From NCBI RefSeq assembly GCF_002288925.2, contig NW_022098044.1, forward strand, positions 15,027,570 to 15,091,569: a stretch of 64,000 bases of DNA, written 5' to 3'. The stretch comes from Delphinapterus leucas (taxonomy: Eukaryota > Chordata > Mammalia > Artiodactyla > Monodontidae). The position numbers and the translations under genes were made by a program. This document shows positions 47,417-59,400 of this stretch, in pieces. The notes under the pieces were generated by a model. That model was given only the letters and a program-made list of their open reading frames with translations, searched no databases and was not told where the DNA came from. The stretch's first letter is position 1, and every line of letters begins with the position of its first letter.

Positions 47417-48084
47417 GTGAGTCAGCGCCCCCAACCCGTGTGAGGGCAATGGAACAGCGACAGGAGCTAGCCCTGCTGCTCCAGCCCCTTGGTCCCATGT
47501 TGGATGACCTGGCCCATCATTAAATCCATCGTGATGGTTGCACGCCTGGGATTCAAGGACAGCCGGAGCCGGAGGGACTCAGGAGCTTACTGAGCACAGA
47601 GCAGCAGCACTGCTCCTGGAGGCTGGGTGGAGCTGGAGGGGGCTCTGCTGAGGATGCTTCTGGCACCCACTCTCCCCAGAGGTCCTGATTATGAGGCTCT
47701 TCAAAGCTGCATGCAGTTTTTCCATGTTACGGCTGTGAGCTGGGTTGTAAATCTGTCACTGCTCCCAAGCCCTTCAAGACTCTTGGCTTTGCAGGACCTC
47801 TCTCCTCCAGAAAGCTGCTCCCGGAGTCCTGTGAGGTTTCCAGTTTGGTGGTGGTGGTGGTGAGGCTCTCGTGCTTGCGGTAGTCAGACAGGCAGGGCTG
47901 GTGGAGGGGCGATAGGACTTGAAGGCTCTTACAGCCCCAATTCTCAGAGTCTTCTTATAAGCCTCCTTCTAGCTTTCTGCAGACTGACCCTCCTTGTTGA
48001 ATTTCTTCTTTCATCCCATTGATCAGGTTCCAGATGCAGCAAAAGGTTTTTTTATCCATGCTTATCTCAAAAGCTACCCTTCAT
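47417..48084. other. Intron after the third exon
   Basis: Unassigned; contains a short GGTGGT trinucleotide run at 47849-47863. Confidence 0.5.
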
Positions 48085-48552
48085 TGTGTATGAGTTTCCT
48101 AGGGCTGCTCTAACAAAGGCACACAAACCGAGGGGCTCATAGTAAGAGAAATTTATTGTCTCACAGGTCTGTTGGCTAAAAGTCCCCAACCAAGGTGTTG
48201 GCAGGGCCACACTCCCTTGGAAGCCCTTAGGGCAAGCTTTACTTGCCTCTTTCAACTTCTGGTGGGTTGCTTGCAGTTTTTGGCATTCCTTGGCTTGCAG
48301 CTGTTTCACTCCAGTCTCTGCCTTTGTCACCACACGGTGTTCTCTCTATGTGTCTCTGGGTCTTCACATGGGCTTCTTCTTATAGGGACACCAGTCATGT
48401 TGGATTAGGGGTGCACCCTACCCCAGTATGACCTCATCTTAATTAATTACATCTGCAGCAACCCTGCTTCCAAATAAGGTCACATTCTGGGGTACTGGCA
48501 GCTAGAACTTCAACATATTTTTAGGGTTGGGGACATAGTTCAACCCATCACA
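48085..48552 (-). mobile_element. MLT1-type (ERVL-MaLR) solo LTR, antisense
   Basis: Read on the minus strand it begins TGTGATGGGTTGAACTATGTC, then GAATGTGACCTTATTTGGAAG, GTAATTAATTAAGATGAGGTCATACTGGGG, CCTATAAGAAGAAG, GACAATAAATTTCTC and ends CCCTAGGAAACTCATACACA. This follows the MLT1 LTR from end to end, TG to CA. Old, non-coding relic in the intron. Confidence 0.85.
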
Positions 48553-48868
48553 TGTTGTGTCTTTGCTTTGTCCTGCCAGGGAGGAACATGGCTCCCACCC
48601 TGCAGTCTATTCAACCTTAAACTACGAGTAGTTACTCACAGCCTATAATGATAATAGTACCCAGCATTTACACCTTGAAGGTACAACCTTACTATCCTTC
48701 CAAGATGGGCTGTGACAGAAACTTGTCCTAGTCTTTCACAAGCCCTAGATAGTAACACATCCATGGCCAATCGCCTCAGACTTGGGTATCAGCACCTGTG
48801 GGGCTTGTAGGGTTTTCCACCCCTAATCAGCAAAAGACTGTTCATGTCTCTCTCCTTGGTTTTACCAG

Positions 48869-48958
48869 ATGGGCAAACACGATGAAGCCTGGATGATTCT
48901 CAAGCACGTTCACGACACCAACATGAGGGCTAAGGGGGCCCCAGAGAAGGTGTTCACG
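48869..48958 (+). CDS. SV2B: SV2B internal coding exon (start of cytoplasmic loop 6-7)
   Basis: The acceptor is TTTTACCAG ending at 48868 and the donor is GTGAGT at 48959. The exon is exactly 90 bases, 30 codons in phase 0 at both ends, so skipping it would keep the frame. The translation begins MGKHDEAWMILKHVHDTN and continues MRAKGAPEKVFT. It is hydrophilic, as expected for the central cytoplasmic loop between helices 6 and 7. LKHVHDTN carries His where I recall Gln in human SV2B, a small lineage difference. Intron sizes on the two sides are 1452 and 5909 bases. Confidence 0.95.
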
Positions 48959-49014
48959 GTGAGTGCATGGTCACCTATGCCAACAGGAGGGGGCCTCTCC
49001 TCTTCACTGCTTTG

Positions 49015-49690
49015 GTTTGCTAAAAAATAATTTTATTATATAAGCATATCCCAGAAAATTTGTCAAAAGGGGAATAAAGCCCCTGACATTCCTATTACTG
49101 CATCATAATTATTCTTTGCATTTTGATGGATACCTTCTTGGTACTGCTAAGTGTTCAAATATGGCAAAGGGAAAAACTAGCTATATTCATATGGGGATAA
49201 CCATATGTACATATATTCACATATATCAATGCATATAGATTATTTAGGAGTACTTATCAGCATTCTATATGTGTCTCATAGTATTCAGAATCATCCTTTT
49301 AACGGACATTAATATTAGAAACATTAACACAGTTTTCGTAAACATGTCCCCAATGTTAGAGATGCATATGCCCTGTTTTATTACCTTGTTCCTGCAAATA
49401 TTGCTGCAGTGAACCTTTTCCTGCACATAGTTCCTTTCATGTTCTGGGTTTGTTTTCTAAGAGTAGACTCCTAGAAATAAAATGAGTGGCTCAAACAGCA
49501 TGAGTATTTTTATAGCTCTTGAGATGCATTGCAAATTACATTTCAGTAGGGTTGCAATGATCTGTGATACCTCCAATGATAGGATACCTGTTTCTCAGCA
49601 TCCTTACCAGCATTGGCTGTTAGCCTGGATTTTCTTTCTCACTAGTTTAAAAAATGAAAAACTAGCCAATGGCAGTTTCCACGGGGAGGT
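49015..49690 (-). mobile_element. Ancient L1/HAL1-like 3' relic, antisense
   Basis: Blocks such as GCAAATATTGCTGCAGTGAACC, GAGTAGACTCCTAGAAATAAAATGAGTGGC and TGCAATGATCTG with CTCAGCATCCTTACCAGCATTGGCTG are reverse-complement old L1 3' sequence. Frames are destroyed. Confidence 0.6.
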
Positions 49691-49954
49691 CCCGTTAGTT
49701 ACCATGAACTGTGCTCTTCCCACCAAGCTGTGGCCAATCACGAGGAATACCCACGGCAGGGTCCCTGTGCACCTGTCTGCATGACCCCCTTTTAGACCAA
49801 CTCCAAATCCATTTCTTCAAGGAAGCCTTCCTGAGTTAACTCCCACCTACTCCAATTCACTGCTTTTACTTCTTTGGCTTCCATAATTTGAGTCTGGAGT
49901 AAAACACTTTTTCTTGTTAAACTGTTACTTGAAACCCCTGATTCTCAGGCAGGA

Positions 49955-50185
49955 CCCCATAGCAGCTAAGAATCTACAACCTGAAGCCAGACCAGTTTGG
50001 GTCCAAATCCTGATTTTAACATGTTCTAGCTGTGTGGCCTTAGGCAAGGTACTGTCTGTGCCTTATTTTCTTCACTGGGAAAAGAGGGATAACAATGTCT
50101 ATGAATACAGTTATGGTAAGGATTAAAATCAAGCACCTAAACTGTGCCTGGCTTAGAGTAAATACTACATAGATGTTAACTATTA
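49955..50185 (+). repeat. MIR SINE
   Basis: Forward MIR pattern: GTTTGGGTCCAAATCCTGATT, TAGCTGTGTGGCCTTAGGCAAGGTACTG, TTTTCTTCACTGGGAAAAGAGGGATAACAATG, AACTGTGCCTGGCTTAGAGTAAATACT. Non-coding. Confidence 0.85.
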
Positions 50186-50880
50186 TCCAAATATTTTATG
50201 TCGTATTTTTTAATAAATAAACTCAAATAATAGATTTTATAGAAAGTTGTCCAGTGGCATATTTCCCCAATTCCAACACTCCTAAAATTATCTAAAATAT
50301 GGGACCAGTCCTTTTATCACAAACATTTATTAAGAAGCACCATTAACAATATTTATAGACTTTCCGGTTGGATAAACGAAATGTAATTGAAAATAGAACT
50401 TTTAGCTTGTTCATTTTCTTAATCCTTCCTCAATTAACTTTCTTATTAAAAATTTCCCACACTTAAAAGAAAAGGGAAGAAGAAGCACAATTAGCAGAGC
50501 TACTCCAAATGAAAGATGATAAGGGAACTGGTGGTTCTCCCAACCTCCCATCCCCGCCGCTCCCTGTGATGGGTTTTCATGCTGCAGCTGGACTGCAGGT
50601 CTGGACCACAGATGCTAGCAGGAGTGCCCTGTCCCCTGGGGTCTGGGTATGCTTGGTTCAGTCCTGCCTCCCACCCCCACCCATTCTATAGCCTTCTCTC
50701 CAAGCTCCTGCTTATTCCTAGGAGATGTTACTGAGTCTTTGGGTGTAACCTCTGCTTTTAGTAGATTTCACCCTTTCTCAGGAAAAGGGAATTAAAAAGG
50801 TCACGGGCTCAGTATTTCCAAACCGACTTGATGATCATAGTAATTTTGTAGAAGAGGATGACTGTATGGGCCAGGAAAAA
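50186..50880. other. Unassigned intronic sequence
   Basis: AT-rich to 50500, then GC-richer with CCCATCCCCGCCGCTCCCTG. No gene or repeat recognised. Confidence 0.45.
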
Positions 50881-50891
50881 AAAAAGAAAAG

Positions 50892-51101
50892 GGGGCTTCC
50901 CTGGTGGCGCAGTGGTTGGGAGTCCACCTGTCGATGCGGGGGACGCGGGTCCGTGCCCCGGTCTGGGAGGATCCTGCGTGTCGCGGGGCGGCTGGGCCCG
51001 TGCGCCATGGCCGCTGAGTCTGGGCGTCCGGAGCCTGTGCTCCGCGACGGGAGAGGCCACGGCAGTGAGAGGCCCGCGTACCAGAAAAAAAAAAAAAAAA
51101 A
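50892..51101 (+). mobile_element. CHR-2-type SINE
   Basis: Head GGGGCTTCCCTGGTGGCGCAG, promoter GGGTCCGTGCCCCGGTCTGG, body CGGAGCCTGTGCTCCGCGAC and GAGAGGCCCGCGTACC, then an A-rich tail with AAAGAAAGAAA. The A-rich insertion site hides the target duplication. Sense orientation. Unusually rich in CpG, which suggests a young insertion. Confidence 0.93.
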
Positions 51102-51345
51102 GAAAGAAAGAAAAGAAAAGAAAAACAGCCTGAAAGTGTTCCTGACCTCAGACAGCTGGGCAGTGGCTGGAGTCAGGAGTGATACTCAGCCCTGCCGAAT
51201 GGGGTCGTCTGCTATGATCCTGTGCGCTCCCCTCTGTAGACGGTACTCACAGTAAACATGCTCAGGGGCCTGGAGGAAGAGCTTAGGGTAGGCCAGGCTC
51301 TTAGTGTGAGCCCTGGATGTGGCCCTCCTTACATCCACCTTGGAG

Positions 51346-51346
51346 C
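51346..51346 (+). other. Left edge of the solo-LTR target duplication
   Basis: GAGC (51343-51346) precedes the LTR and is repeated at 51886-51889. Confidence 0.7.
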
Positions 51347-51885
51347 TGATGGGGTTCAGGACATGATACCCCAAGATATGGCACCTCGGCATATTGAATA
51401 TGGTAAGCTGAAGGAGTTTGAGAAAACAGCAGAAGTAGAAATGTCACTCTGACCTCCCCCTGCTCCCCCTTCTTCCCTGAAACAGACCATAAATCTCCCA
51501 CATGGAAGGTGCTCTCCGGGCACCAGGAGGAAAGAAGACATTGTTCTCAGCAGAGATGGGGAACTTAGGGCCAAGAAGGCCTTATCAACAAACCTTGTTA
51601 AACTAACCCTTATCATCCTAATTACTTCTTCACCATTTCTTCACCCTAGCCCAAATCCCTTTGTCTTGTCAGTTCTTCACAAATTTACTGTTTCTACAAG
51701 GTATAAAAACTTCCTGGGCTGGTCACTTCTTCGGGGCTTCATTCTCTTGTGAAGGCTCCCACGGACATGTAAAAACTCAGTAAAATGTGGATGCTTTACT
51801 CCTGTTAATCTCTCTTTGCCAGTTTAGCTTCCAGAGCCAGCCAGGGAGCCTTAGAGGGTAGAGGAATACTTTCCCCTCCCCTACA
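51347..51885 (+). mobile_element. Solo LTR, ERV1-type, sense to SV2B
   Basis: The element begins TGATGGGGTTCAGGACATGA and ends CCCTCCCCTACA (TG...CA) and is flanked by GAGC at 51343-51346 and 51886-51889, a 4-base target duplication as in ERV1 elements. A TATA-like box TATAAAAAC is at 51702-51710, in the place expected of the U3 end; CATGTAAAAACTCAGTAAAATG lies about 70 bases downstream and may hold a weak polyadenylation signal. No internal retroviral sequence is present, so it is a recombination solo LTR. Confidence 0.82.
51700..51711 (+). promoter_or_regulatory. TATA-like box of the solo LTR
   Basis: GGTATAAAAACTT lies about 355 bases from the LTR start, in sense orientation to SV2B. It could seed intronic transcripts; the sequence alone does not show activity. 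Confidence 0.5.
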
Positions 51886-52225
51886 GAGCCCTGGCTTTCA
51901 CCAGCCCCTGTCGCTACTTCACAAGCTTCTGAACAGCCCCCTGGCAGGTGTCCACTGAAACACCTTTGGAAAGGGGGTGGGTTGAAGTATTCATCTGAGA
52001 ACCCAAGCTCTGCAAGGCTGGGGTGAGCACGGACCGCACAGACTGTATTCTACTTTAGACTGAAGCAAAGCCAAGTATCCTAGTTAATTGTAAATTAGAG
52101 TAATTATGCTTGCAAGTTGTCAACACACCCACTCCCAAGATCCCTAGGGAATAGGGTGTTATTTTCCCCAGGAGCAAAACAAAGACAGAATTTGCATTTC
52201 CTTCCCCCCCTCCCCCACCCGCACC

Positions 52226-52323
52226 TCAGGCACGTGGGATCTTAGTTCCCTGACCAGGGATTGAACCCGCGCCGCCTGTGGTGCAAGCACAGAGTCTTAA
52301 CCACTGGACCTCCGGGAAGTCCC
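52226..52323 (-). mobile_element. CHR-S-like SINE fragment, antisense
   Basis: Minus-strand head GGGACTTCCCGGAGGTCCAG, then GGTTCAATCCCTGGTCAGGG. Only the tRNA-derived part (about 98 bases) remains and the tail is replaced by C/T-rich sequence at 52203-52224. Confidence 0.85.
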
Positions 52324-53220
52324 ATTTAGTGAGATGCTTCGTGACTTGGGGTCAACCTTCTCCTCGGCCTCTTTCGGCTGCAGCTGGGTTCTTGGTCTCC
52401 CTGGGATACTTAATAACACAAAGACCAGTTCCAGCCAAGAGTCCCACTGGAGGTTCTGCTGCATTCTCTCTCCTGTGTCCCTGTGTGGGCCTGGGCAGAA
52501 GAGCATTTGCAAAGGCCACACACCCAGGAATGGCAGGACCAGCCCAGGAGGCTCTGGCATGCTTATATACCTGTGATTTTTAGGAAGAGCACCTATGTTT
52601 TTACCAGGTTCTCAAAAGGGTATCCGGCCCTCCCAAGAGAAGAACCACTGTTTTCAGTGTTTAGAAAAACAAAGCCGAGCCATCCTAGGCTCAGGGCTTG
52701 GGAATTAAAGAAGCAATTGTCCCTAATTCAGGGACTGTATTTTCCCCTGTGGATATCCAGCCTCATCTCTCTCTTTGTCTCCTCACATTCTCAGTCCCTT
52801 GGCTGAAGAAAGAGATGGAGACACTTACGACTAAAGCCTTTTCTCCCTAGAAAGAAAGGTTTGTTGGAGGAGGTGATAGAAACTGGTTTTGAATTTTTTG
52901 AGTACACTCTTCTATTTTCCTCTGAATTGGTCTGCATGCACGGACCTTGATAACTTGGCTAAGAGTTTGTGTGGTCAGGAATCTCCTTAACATGATGGTT
53001 AGTTATAGAATGCAGTGGTTGTCTTAAACATTGATTAAAATGAAAATCGCTGTCGTAATGAGTCAGGTTTGCTCCCTGGGGCTACTTGCTGACATTGGAC
53101 AAATTAACACTTTCCGGGGCCCTTGGTGGAGCCCTGAGATATACAGCCTTATTTCCATTCCCTATCTCTTTGATTTCCTCCAGGAAAACCAGGGGTAGCA
53201 AGGAAGACATAATTTCTCTC
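52324..53220. other. Unassigned intronic sequence
   Basis: Overlapping open frames up to 107 codons at 52278-52806 show no domain. No familiar repeat recognised. Confidence 0.45.
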
Positions 53221-53224
53221 TCTT

Positions 53225-54475
53225 TCTAAAAATTAAGGTATAATTGACAGATAGCATTATATTAGTTGCAGGTGCACCACATAATGATTCAGTTATTTGT
53301 ATACATTGCAAAATGATCACCACAATAAGTCTCGTTACCATCTGTCACCACACATTTACAAACAGATTTTTTCTTGTGATGAGGACTTTTAAGATTTACT
53401 TTCTTAGCAACTTTCAAGTGATGAATACTGTATTATTAACTATAGTCACCATGCTCTAGTACATCCCCATGATTTATTTTATAACTGAAAATTTGTACCT
53501 TTGATGCCTTTCTCCTATTTTATCCACCCCCACCCCCTCTCCCCTCTGGGAACCACCAGTCTGTTCGCTGTATCTATGAGCTTGGTTTTCTGTTTTGTTT
53601 TGTTTATTTGTTTGATTCCGAATATAAATGGGATCATAGGGTATTTGTCTTTCTCTGTCTGACTTATTTCACGTACGTAATGCCCTCGATGTCCATCTAT
53701 GTTGTCGCAAATGGCAAGATTTTTTTTTTAATTTTTTGTGGCTGGGTAGTATTCCATTGTGTGTGTGTTTGCGTGGGTGGGTGTGTATCACATTGTTATC
53801 CATTCACCTGTTGATGGCCACTTAGGTTGTTTCCATATCTTCACTTTTATAAATAATACTGCAGTGAACATGGGAATGCAGATATCTTTTCGAGTTAGTG
53901 TTTTCACTTCCTTCAGATAAATACCCAGAAGTGGAATTGCTGGATCATATGGTAGTTCCATTTTAAATTTTGGGGGGAACCTCTATACTACTTCCCATAG
54001 TGGCTGCACCAATTTACATCCCCACCAACAACGCAGAAGGATTTCCTTTTCCCCACATCCTTGTCAACACTTGTTATTTCTTGTCTTTTTGATAATAACC
54101 ATTCTAGCAGGTGTGAGGTGATATCTCATTGTAGTTTTGATTTGCAGTTCCCTGATGATTAGTGATGTTGAGCATTTTTTTCACGTACCTGTTGGCCAGC
54201 TGTATGTCTTCTTTGGAAAACTGTCTATTCAGATCCTCTGTCCATTTTTTAATTGGATCTTTTTGTTTTGTTTTTTTTTGCTATTGAGTTGCATGAGTTC
54301 TTTTTATATTTTGGATATTAGTCTCTTATCAGATATATGATTTGCAAGTATTTTCTCCCATTCAATAAATTGCCTTTTTGTTTTGTTGATGATTTCCTTT
54401 GCTGTGCAGAAGGAGGACATAATGTCTTTTATTCTGCTGTGTTTTAAAAATGTCTTGCATAGCAAACCCCCTTTC
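53225..54475 (-). mobile_element. 5'-truncated L1 (L1-C), antisense
   Basis: From the left: AAAAATTAAGGTATAATTGACAG, GGTGCACCACATAATGATTC, then TAGTATTCCATTGTGTG, AGGTTGTTTCCATATC, ATTGCTGGATCATATGG and TCTTTTTATATTTTGGATATTAG, the L1 3' UTR and ORF2 C-terminus reversed. Frames are broken. It is followed by a CA repeat at 54480-54509. Confidence 0.85.
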
Positions 54476-54479
54476 CTAA

Positions 54480-54509
54480 CACACACACACAAACACACAC
54501 ACACACACT
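54480..54509. repeat. (CA)n microsatellite
   Basis: ACACACACACACAAACACACACACACACAC next to the truncated end of the L1 fragment. Confidence 0.95.
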
Positions 54510-54867
54510 GTTGCCTATATGGGTTCTAGATTTCTGTGATGTTAATATCCATTAAGGATAGACTTGTGAATTTTAAGGTGGAGTCAACTCTACTATGGGC
54601 AAATCAGATATAAACAGGAATTCAGTGTATTTCCCAAAGCCATAATTGAGTGAAAAAACTCTGATTCATTTTGTCTGCAGTGGGACATAGCCACCTGAGA
54701 AAGATCCCTAAGAGATGCTATGTACAATTTTGGCTAAGAATTACTGAACTGTAGGGTCACCGAAAGCTCCTCTAGCCCTAAGTAAGTTAATAAAGTCAGT
54801 TACATTAAACTAAAAATTGAAAAGTCAAAGTGGGGTTAAGATTCTCTAGCCAATCTTTGCTTTACAG

Positions 54868-54978
54868 GTTTCCAACATTAAAACTCCCAAGCAAATGGAT
54901 GAATTCATTGAGATCCAAAGTTCAACAGGGACTTGGTACCAGCGCTGGCTAGTCAGATTCAAGACCACTTTCAAGCAG
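54868..54978 (+). CDS. SV2B: SV2B internal coding exon (cytoplasmic loop 6-7)
   Basis: The acceptor is TTTGCTTTACAG ending at 54867 and the donor is GTACAG at 54979. The exon is 111 bases, 37 codons in phase 0. The translation begins VSNIKTPKQMDEFIEIQS and then STGTWYQRWLVRFKTTFKQ. The D-E-F-I-E-I-Q-S and T-G-T-W-Y-Q-R-W blocks are conserved in the SV2 family, and KTPKQMDEF points to SV2B. The segment is hydrophilic and basic near its end, matching the loop that leads into helix 7. The frame is clean. Confidence 0.95.
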
Positions 54979-55766
54979 GTACAGCTGGGGACCTGGGGTT
55001 GTTGAGAGGGAGGCTCTATGGAAATCTGTAACGTCAGTGGGTGAAGAATAGAGATCCTGAACACCCCCATCAACCCAAGACAGTGTGGTGGGCAGGAAGC
55101 TACCTTGGATAGGGACTTTCGGGTCCTAGCCCATGCTTATCTGTGAGCCCTTGAGCCACAAACTATAAACCTTCGTTTCTTTTCTTTGTTCTTCCTTCCC
55201 AAGGCAGAGATTTTGAATGTAGGTGCAATGTCTAGTGTGAGTAAAAACCTTTCTCTCTAGCACCTTCTCATTAAGTAATCCATAGGAAGAAAGGAGTGGT
55301 TAAAGAAATGACCCCTTTGAGATTTGTTGGTGATTTCTGAGAAAGTCTTCTTGAAGGGCAAGGCTCCTGTGAGGTGAATCAACTATTGAACACTGAGGCA
55401 GTCAATGGCCAGAGTCTCCTGAGCCTGGATAACCTTCTTGGTGTAAAAGGTGGTTCAATGTTTGGAATATCACCCATGCCCACTGGCGGGGAGCAGAACT
55501 CACTGCTCAAGGTTATTCACTGCCTTGACATCTCCACTCCATGTGCTTTTTGTCACATGCATGGAGCATGGTTGTGTTCCCAGATGCTACAGGACGGTTA
55601 GAAGTTGAGACCAGCCAGTAAGAAGAGAAGAGGCTTTCCTTGTTATTTGAGCAGAATTGCTGCCTCTGGAAGATAATGGGTTTAATTTAATAGAAAATAT
55701 TAAAAATGAGCTCTTCCAAGTCACAAGTTTCTGCCTTCAACAACCCATCTCTTCTGTGTGTTATAG

Positions 55767-55855
55767 GTCTGGGAAAATGCTCTGTACTGTGTGATGGGGC
55801 CCTACAGGATGAACACACTGATTCTCGCCGTGGTCTGGTTCACCATGGCTTTAAG
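55767..55855 (+). CDS. SV2B: SV2B internal coding exon (entry to TM7), last coding exon in window
   Basis: The acceptor is TGTGTTATAG ending at 55766 and the donor is GTAAGC at 55856. The exon is 89 bases: 29 codons from phase 0, then AG carried into the next exon. The translation is VWENALYCVMGPYRMN followed by TLILAVVWFTMAL, the first part of helix 7. The penultimate codon is TTA (Leu) where I recall Phe in SV2B relatives, directly before the splice site. The following exon, expected to open with the Y-Y-G-L-T-V-W-F-P-D block, was not found up to 64000, so the downstream intron exceeds 8.1 kb. Confidence 0.93.
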
Positions 55856-56465
55856 GTAAGCTCTGTCTTCCTTAAGTTCATTAATTTCCTCGTGCTTCAG
55901 GTGCCTCATCTATACACTGAGGGTTACAGTTGATTCTAACTTACAGAGTCTGTGTCAGATTGGATGATTTTGGCTCTAAGTAACAGGCAACCAACTCTAG
56001 TGGCTTCTACAACTAGGAAATTTCTGACCGTTTTTTAAAAATTTTGTATTTTATTAAAAAATTTTTTTTATTATTCTTTTACATCTTTATTAGAGTACAA
56101 TTGCTTTACAATGTTGTGTTAGTTGCTGCTGTATAACAAAGTGAATCAGCTCTACGTATACATATATCCCCATATCTCCTCCCTCTTGCGTCTCCCTCCC
56201 TCACTCCCTATCCCACCCCCTAGGTGGTCACAAAGCACCGAGATGATCTCCCTGTGCTATGTGGCTGCTTCCCACTAGCTATCTGTTTTACATTTGGTAG
56301 TGCATATATGTCAACGCCACTCTCTCACTTCGTCCCAGCTTACCCTTCCCCCTCTCCGTGTCCTCAAGTATATTCCCTACGTCTGTGTCTATTACTGTCA
56401 TGCCCCTAGGTTCTTCAGAACCATTTTTTTTTTTTTTAGATTCCATATATATGTGTTAGCATACA

Positions 56466-59400
56466 CTATTTGTTTTTCTCTTTCTGACTTACTTCACTCT
56501 GTAGGACAGACTCTAGGTCCATCCACTTCACTACAAATAACTCAATTTTGTTTCTTTTTATGGCTGAGTAATATTCCATTGTATATATGTGCCACATCTT
56601 CTTTATCCATTCATCTGTCGATGGACACTTAGGTTGCTTCCATGTCCTGGCTATTGTAAATAGTGCCGCAATGAGCATTGTGGTACATGTCTCTTTTTGA
56701 ATTATGGTTTACTCAGGGTATATGCCCAGGAGTGGGATTGCTGGGTTGTATGGTGGTTCTATTTTTAGTTTTTTAAGGAGCTTCCATACTGTTCTCCATA
56801 GTGGCTGCATCAATTTACATTCCCACCAACAGTGCAAGAGGGTTCCCTTTTCTCCACACCCTTTCTAGCATTTATTGTTTGTAGAATTTTTGATGATGGC
56901 CATTCTGACTGGTGTGAGGTGATACCTCATTGTGGTTTTGATTTGCATTTCTCTAATGATTAGTGATCTTGAGCAGCTTTTCATGTGTTTGTTGGCAATC
57001 TGTATGTCTTCTTTGGAGAAATGTCTATTTAGGTCTTCTGCCCATTTTTGGATTGGGTTGTTTGTTTTCTTGATATTGAGCTATATGAGCTGCTTGTGTA
57101 TTTTGAAGATTAATCCTCTGTCAGTTGCTTCGTTTGAAAATATTTTCTACCATTCTGAGGGTTGTCTTAAGTTTCATTAGGTACCATTTGTTTATTTTTG
57201 TTTTTATTTTCATTTCTCCAGGAGGTGGGTCAAAAAGGAAGGATCTTGCTGTGATATATGTCATAGAGTGTTCTGCCTATGTTTTCCTCTAAGAGTTTGA
57301 TAGTGTCTGGCCTTACATTTAGGTCTTTAATCCATTTTGAGTTTATTTTTGTGTATTGTGTTAGGAAGTGTTCTAATTTCATTCTTTTACATGTAGCTGT
57401 CCAGTTTCCCCAGCACCACTTATTGAAGAGGCTGTCTTTTCTCTACTGTATATTCTTGCCTCCTTTATCAAAGATAAGGTGACCATATGTGTGTGGGTTT
57501 ATCTCTGGTCTTTCTATCCTGTTCCATTGATCTATATTTCTGTTTTTATACAGTACCATACTGTCTTGTAGCTTTGTACTATAGTCTGAAGTCTGGGAGC
57601 CTGATTCCTCCAGCTCCATTTTTCTTTCTCAAGGTTGCTTTGGCTATTCAGGGTCTTTTGTGTTTCCATATAAATTGTGAAATATTTTGTTCTAGTTCTG
57701 TGAAAAATGCCGTTGGTAGTTTGATAGGGATTGCATTGAATCTGTATATTGCTTTGGGTAGTATAGTCATTTTCACAATGTTGATTCTTCCGATCCAAGA
57801 ACATGGTACATCTCTCCATCTGTTGGCATCATCTTTAATTTCTTTCATCAGTGTCTTATAGCTTCCTGCATAGAGGTCTTTTGTCTCCTTAGGTAGGTTT
57901 ATGCCTAGGTATTTTATTCTTTTTGTTGCAGTGGTAAATGGGAGTGATTCCTTAATTTCTCTTTCAGATTTTTCATCATTAGTGTATAGGAATGCAAGAG
58001 ATTTCTGTGCATTAATTTTGTATCCTGCACCTTTACCAAATTCACTGATTAGCTCTAGTAGTTTTCTGGGAGCATCTTTAGAATTCTCTGTGTATAGTAT
58101 CGTGTCATCTGCAAACAGGACAGTTATAAGTTTTCTTTTCCAACTCTGATTGCTGTGGCTAAAACTTCAAAAACTATGTTGAATAGTAGTGGTGAGAGTG
58201 GGCAAACTTGTCTTGTTCCTGATCTTAGTGGAAATGCTTTCAGTTTTTCACCATTGAGAACGATGTTGGCTGTGGGTTTGTCATATATGGCCTTTATTAT
58301 GTTGAGGTAAGTTCCCTCTATGCCTACTCTCTGGAGAGTTTTTATCATAAATGGGTGTTGAATTTTTCAAAAGCTTTTTCCGCATCTACTGAGAGGATCA
58401 TATGGTTTTTATCCTTCAATTTTGTTAATATGGTGTATCACGTTGATTGATTTACGTATATTGAAGAATCCTTGCATTCCTGGGATAAACACCACTTGAT
58501 CATGGTGTATGATCCTTTTAATGTGCTGGTGTATTCTGTTTGCTGGTATTTCGTTGAGGTTTTTTGCATCTATGTTCATAAATGATATTGGCCTGTAGCA
58601 TTCTTTTTTTGTGACATCTTTGTCTGGTTTTGGTTTCAGGGTGATGGTGGCCTCGTAGAATGACTGTTCTTCCTTCTGCTATATTTTGGAAGAGTTTGAG
58701 AATGATAGGTAGCTCTTGTCTAAATGTTTGATAGAATTTGCGTGTGAAGCCATCTGGTCCAGGGCTTTTGTTTGTTGGAAGATTTTTATTCACAGTTTCA
58801 ATTTCAGTGCTTGTGATTTTTCTGTTCCTATTTTCTATTTCTTCATGGTTCAGTCTCAGAAGGTTGTGCTTTTCTAAGAATTTGTCCATTTCTTCCAGGT
58901 TGTCCATTTTATTGGCATAGTGTTGCTTGTAGTAATCTCTAATGATCCTTTGTATTTCTGCAGTGTCAGTTGTTACTTCTCCTTTTTCATTTCTAATTCT
59001 GTTGATTTGAGTCTTCTCCCTTGTTTTCTTGATGATTCTGGCTAATGGTTTATCAATTTTGTTTAACTTCTCAAAACCAGCTTTTAGTTTTATTGATCTT
59101 TTCTATCATTTCCTTCATTTCTTTTTCATTTATTTCTGATCTGATCTTTATGATTTCTTTCCTTCTGCTAACTTTGGGGTTTTTTTGTTCTTTCTCTAAT
59201 TGCTTTAGGTGTAAGGTTAGGTTGTGTATTTGAGGTTTCTCTTGTTTCTTGAGGTAGGATTGTATTACTATAAACTTCCCTGTTAGAACTGCTTTTGCTG
59301 CATCCCATATGTTTTGGGTCATTGTGTTTTCATTGTCATTTGTTTCTAGGTATTTTTTGCTTTCCTCTTTGATTTCTTCAGGGATCTGTTGGTTGTTTAG

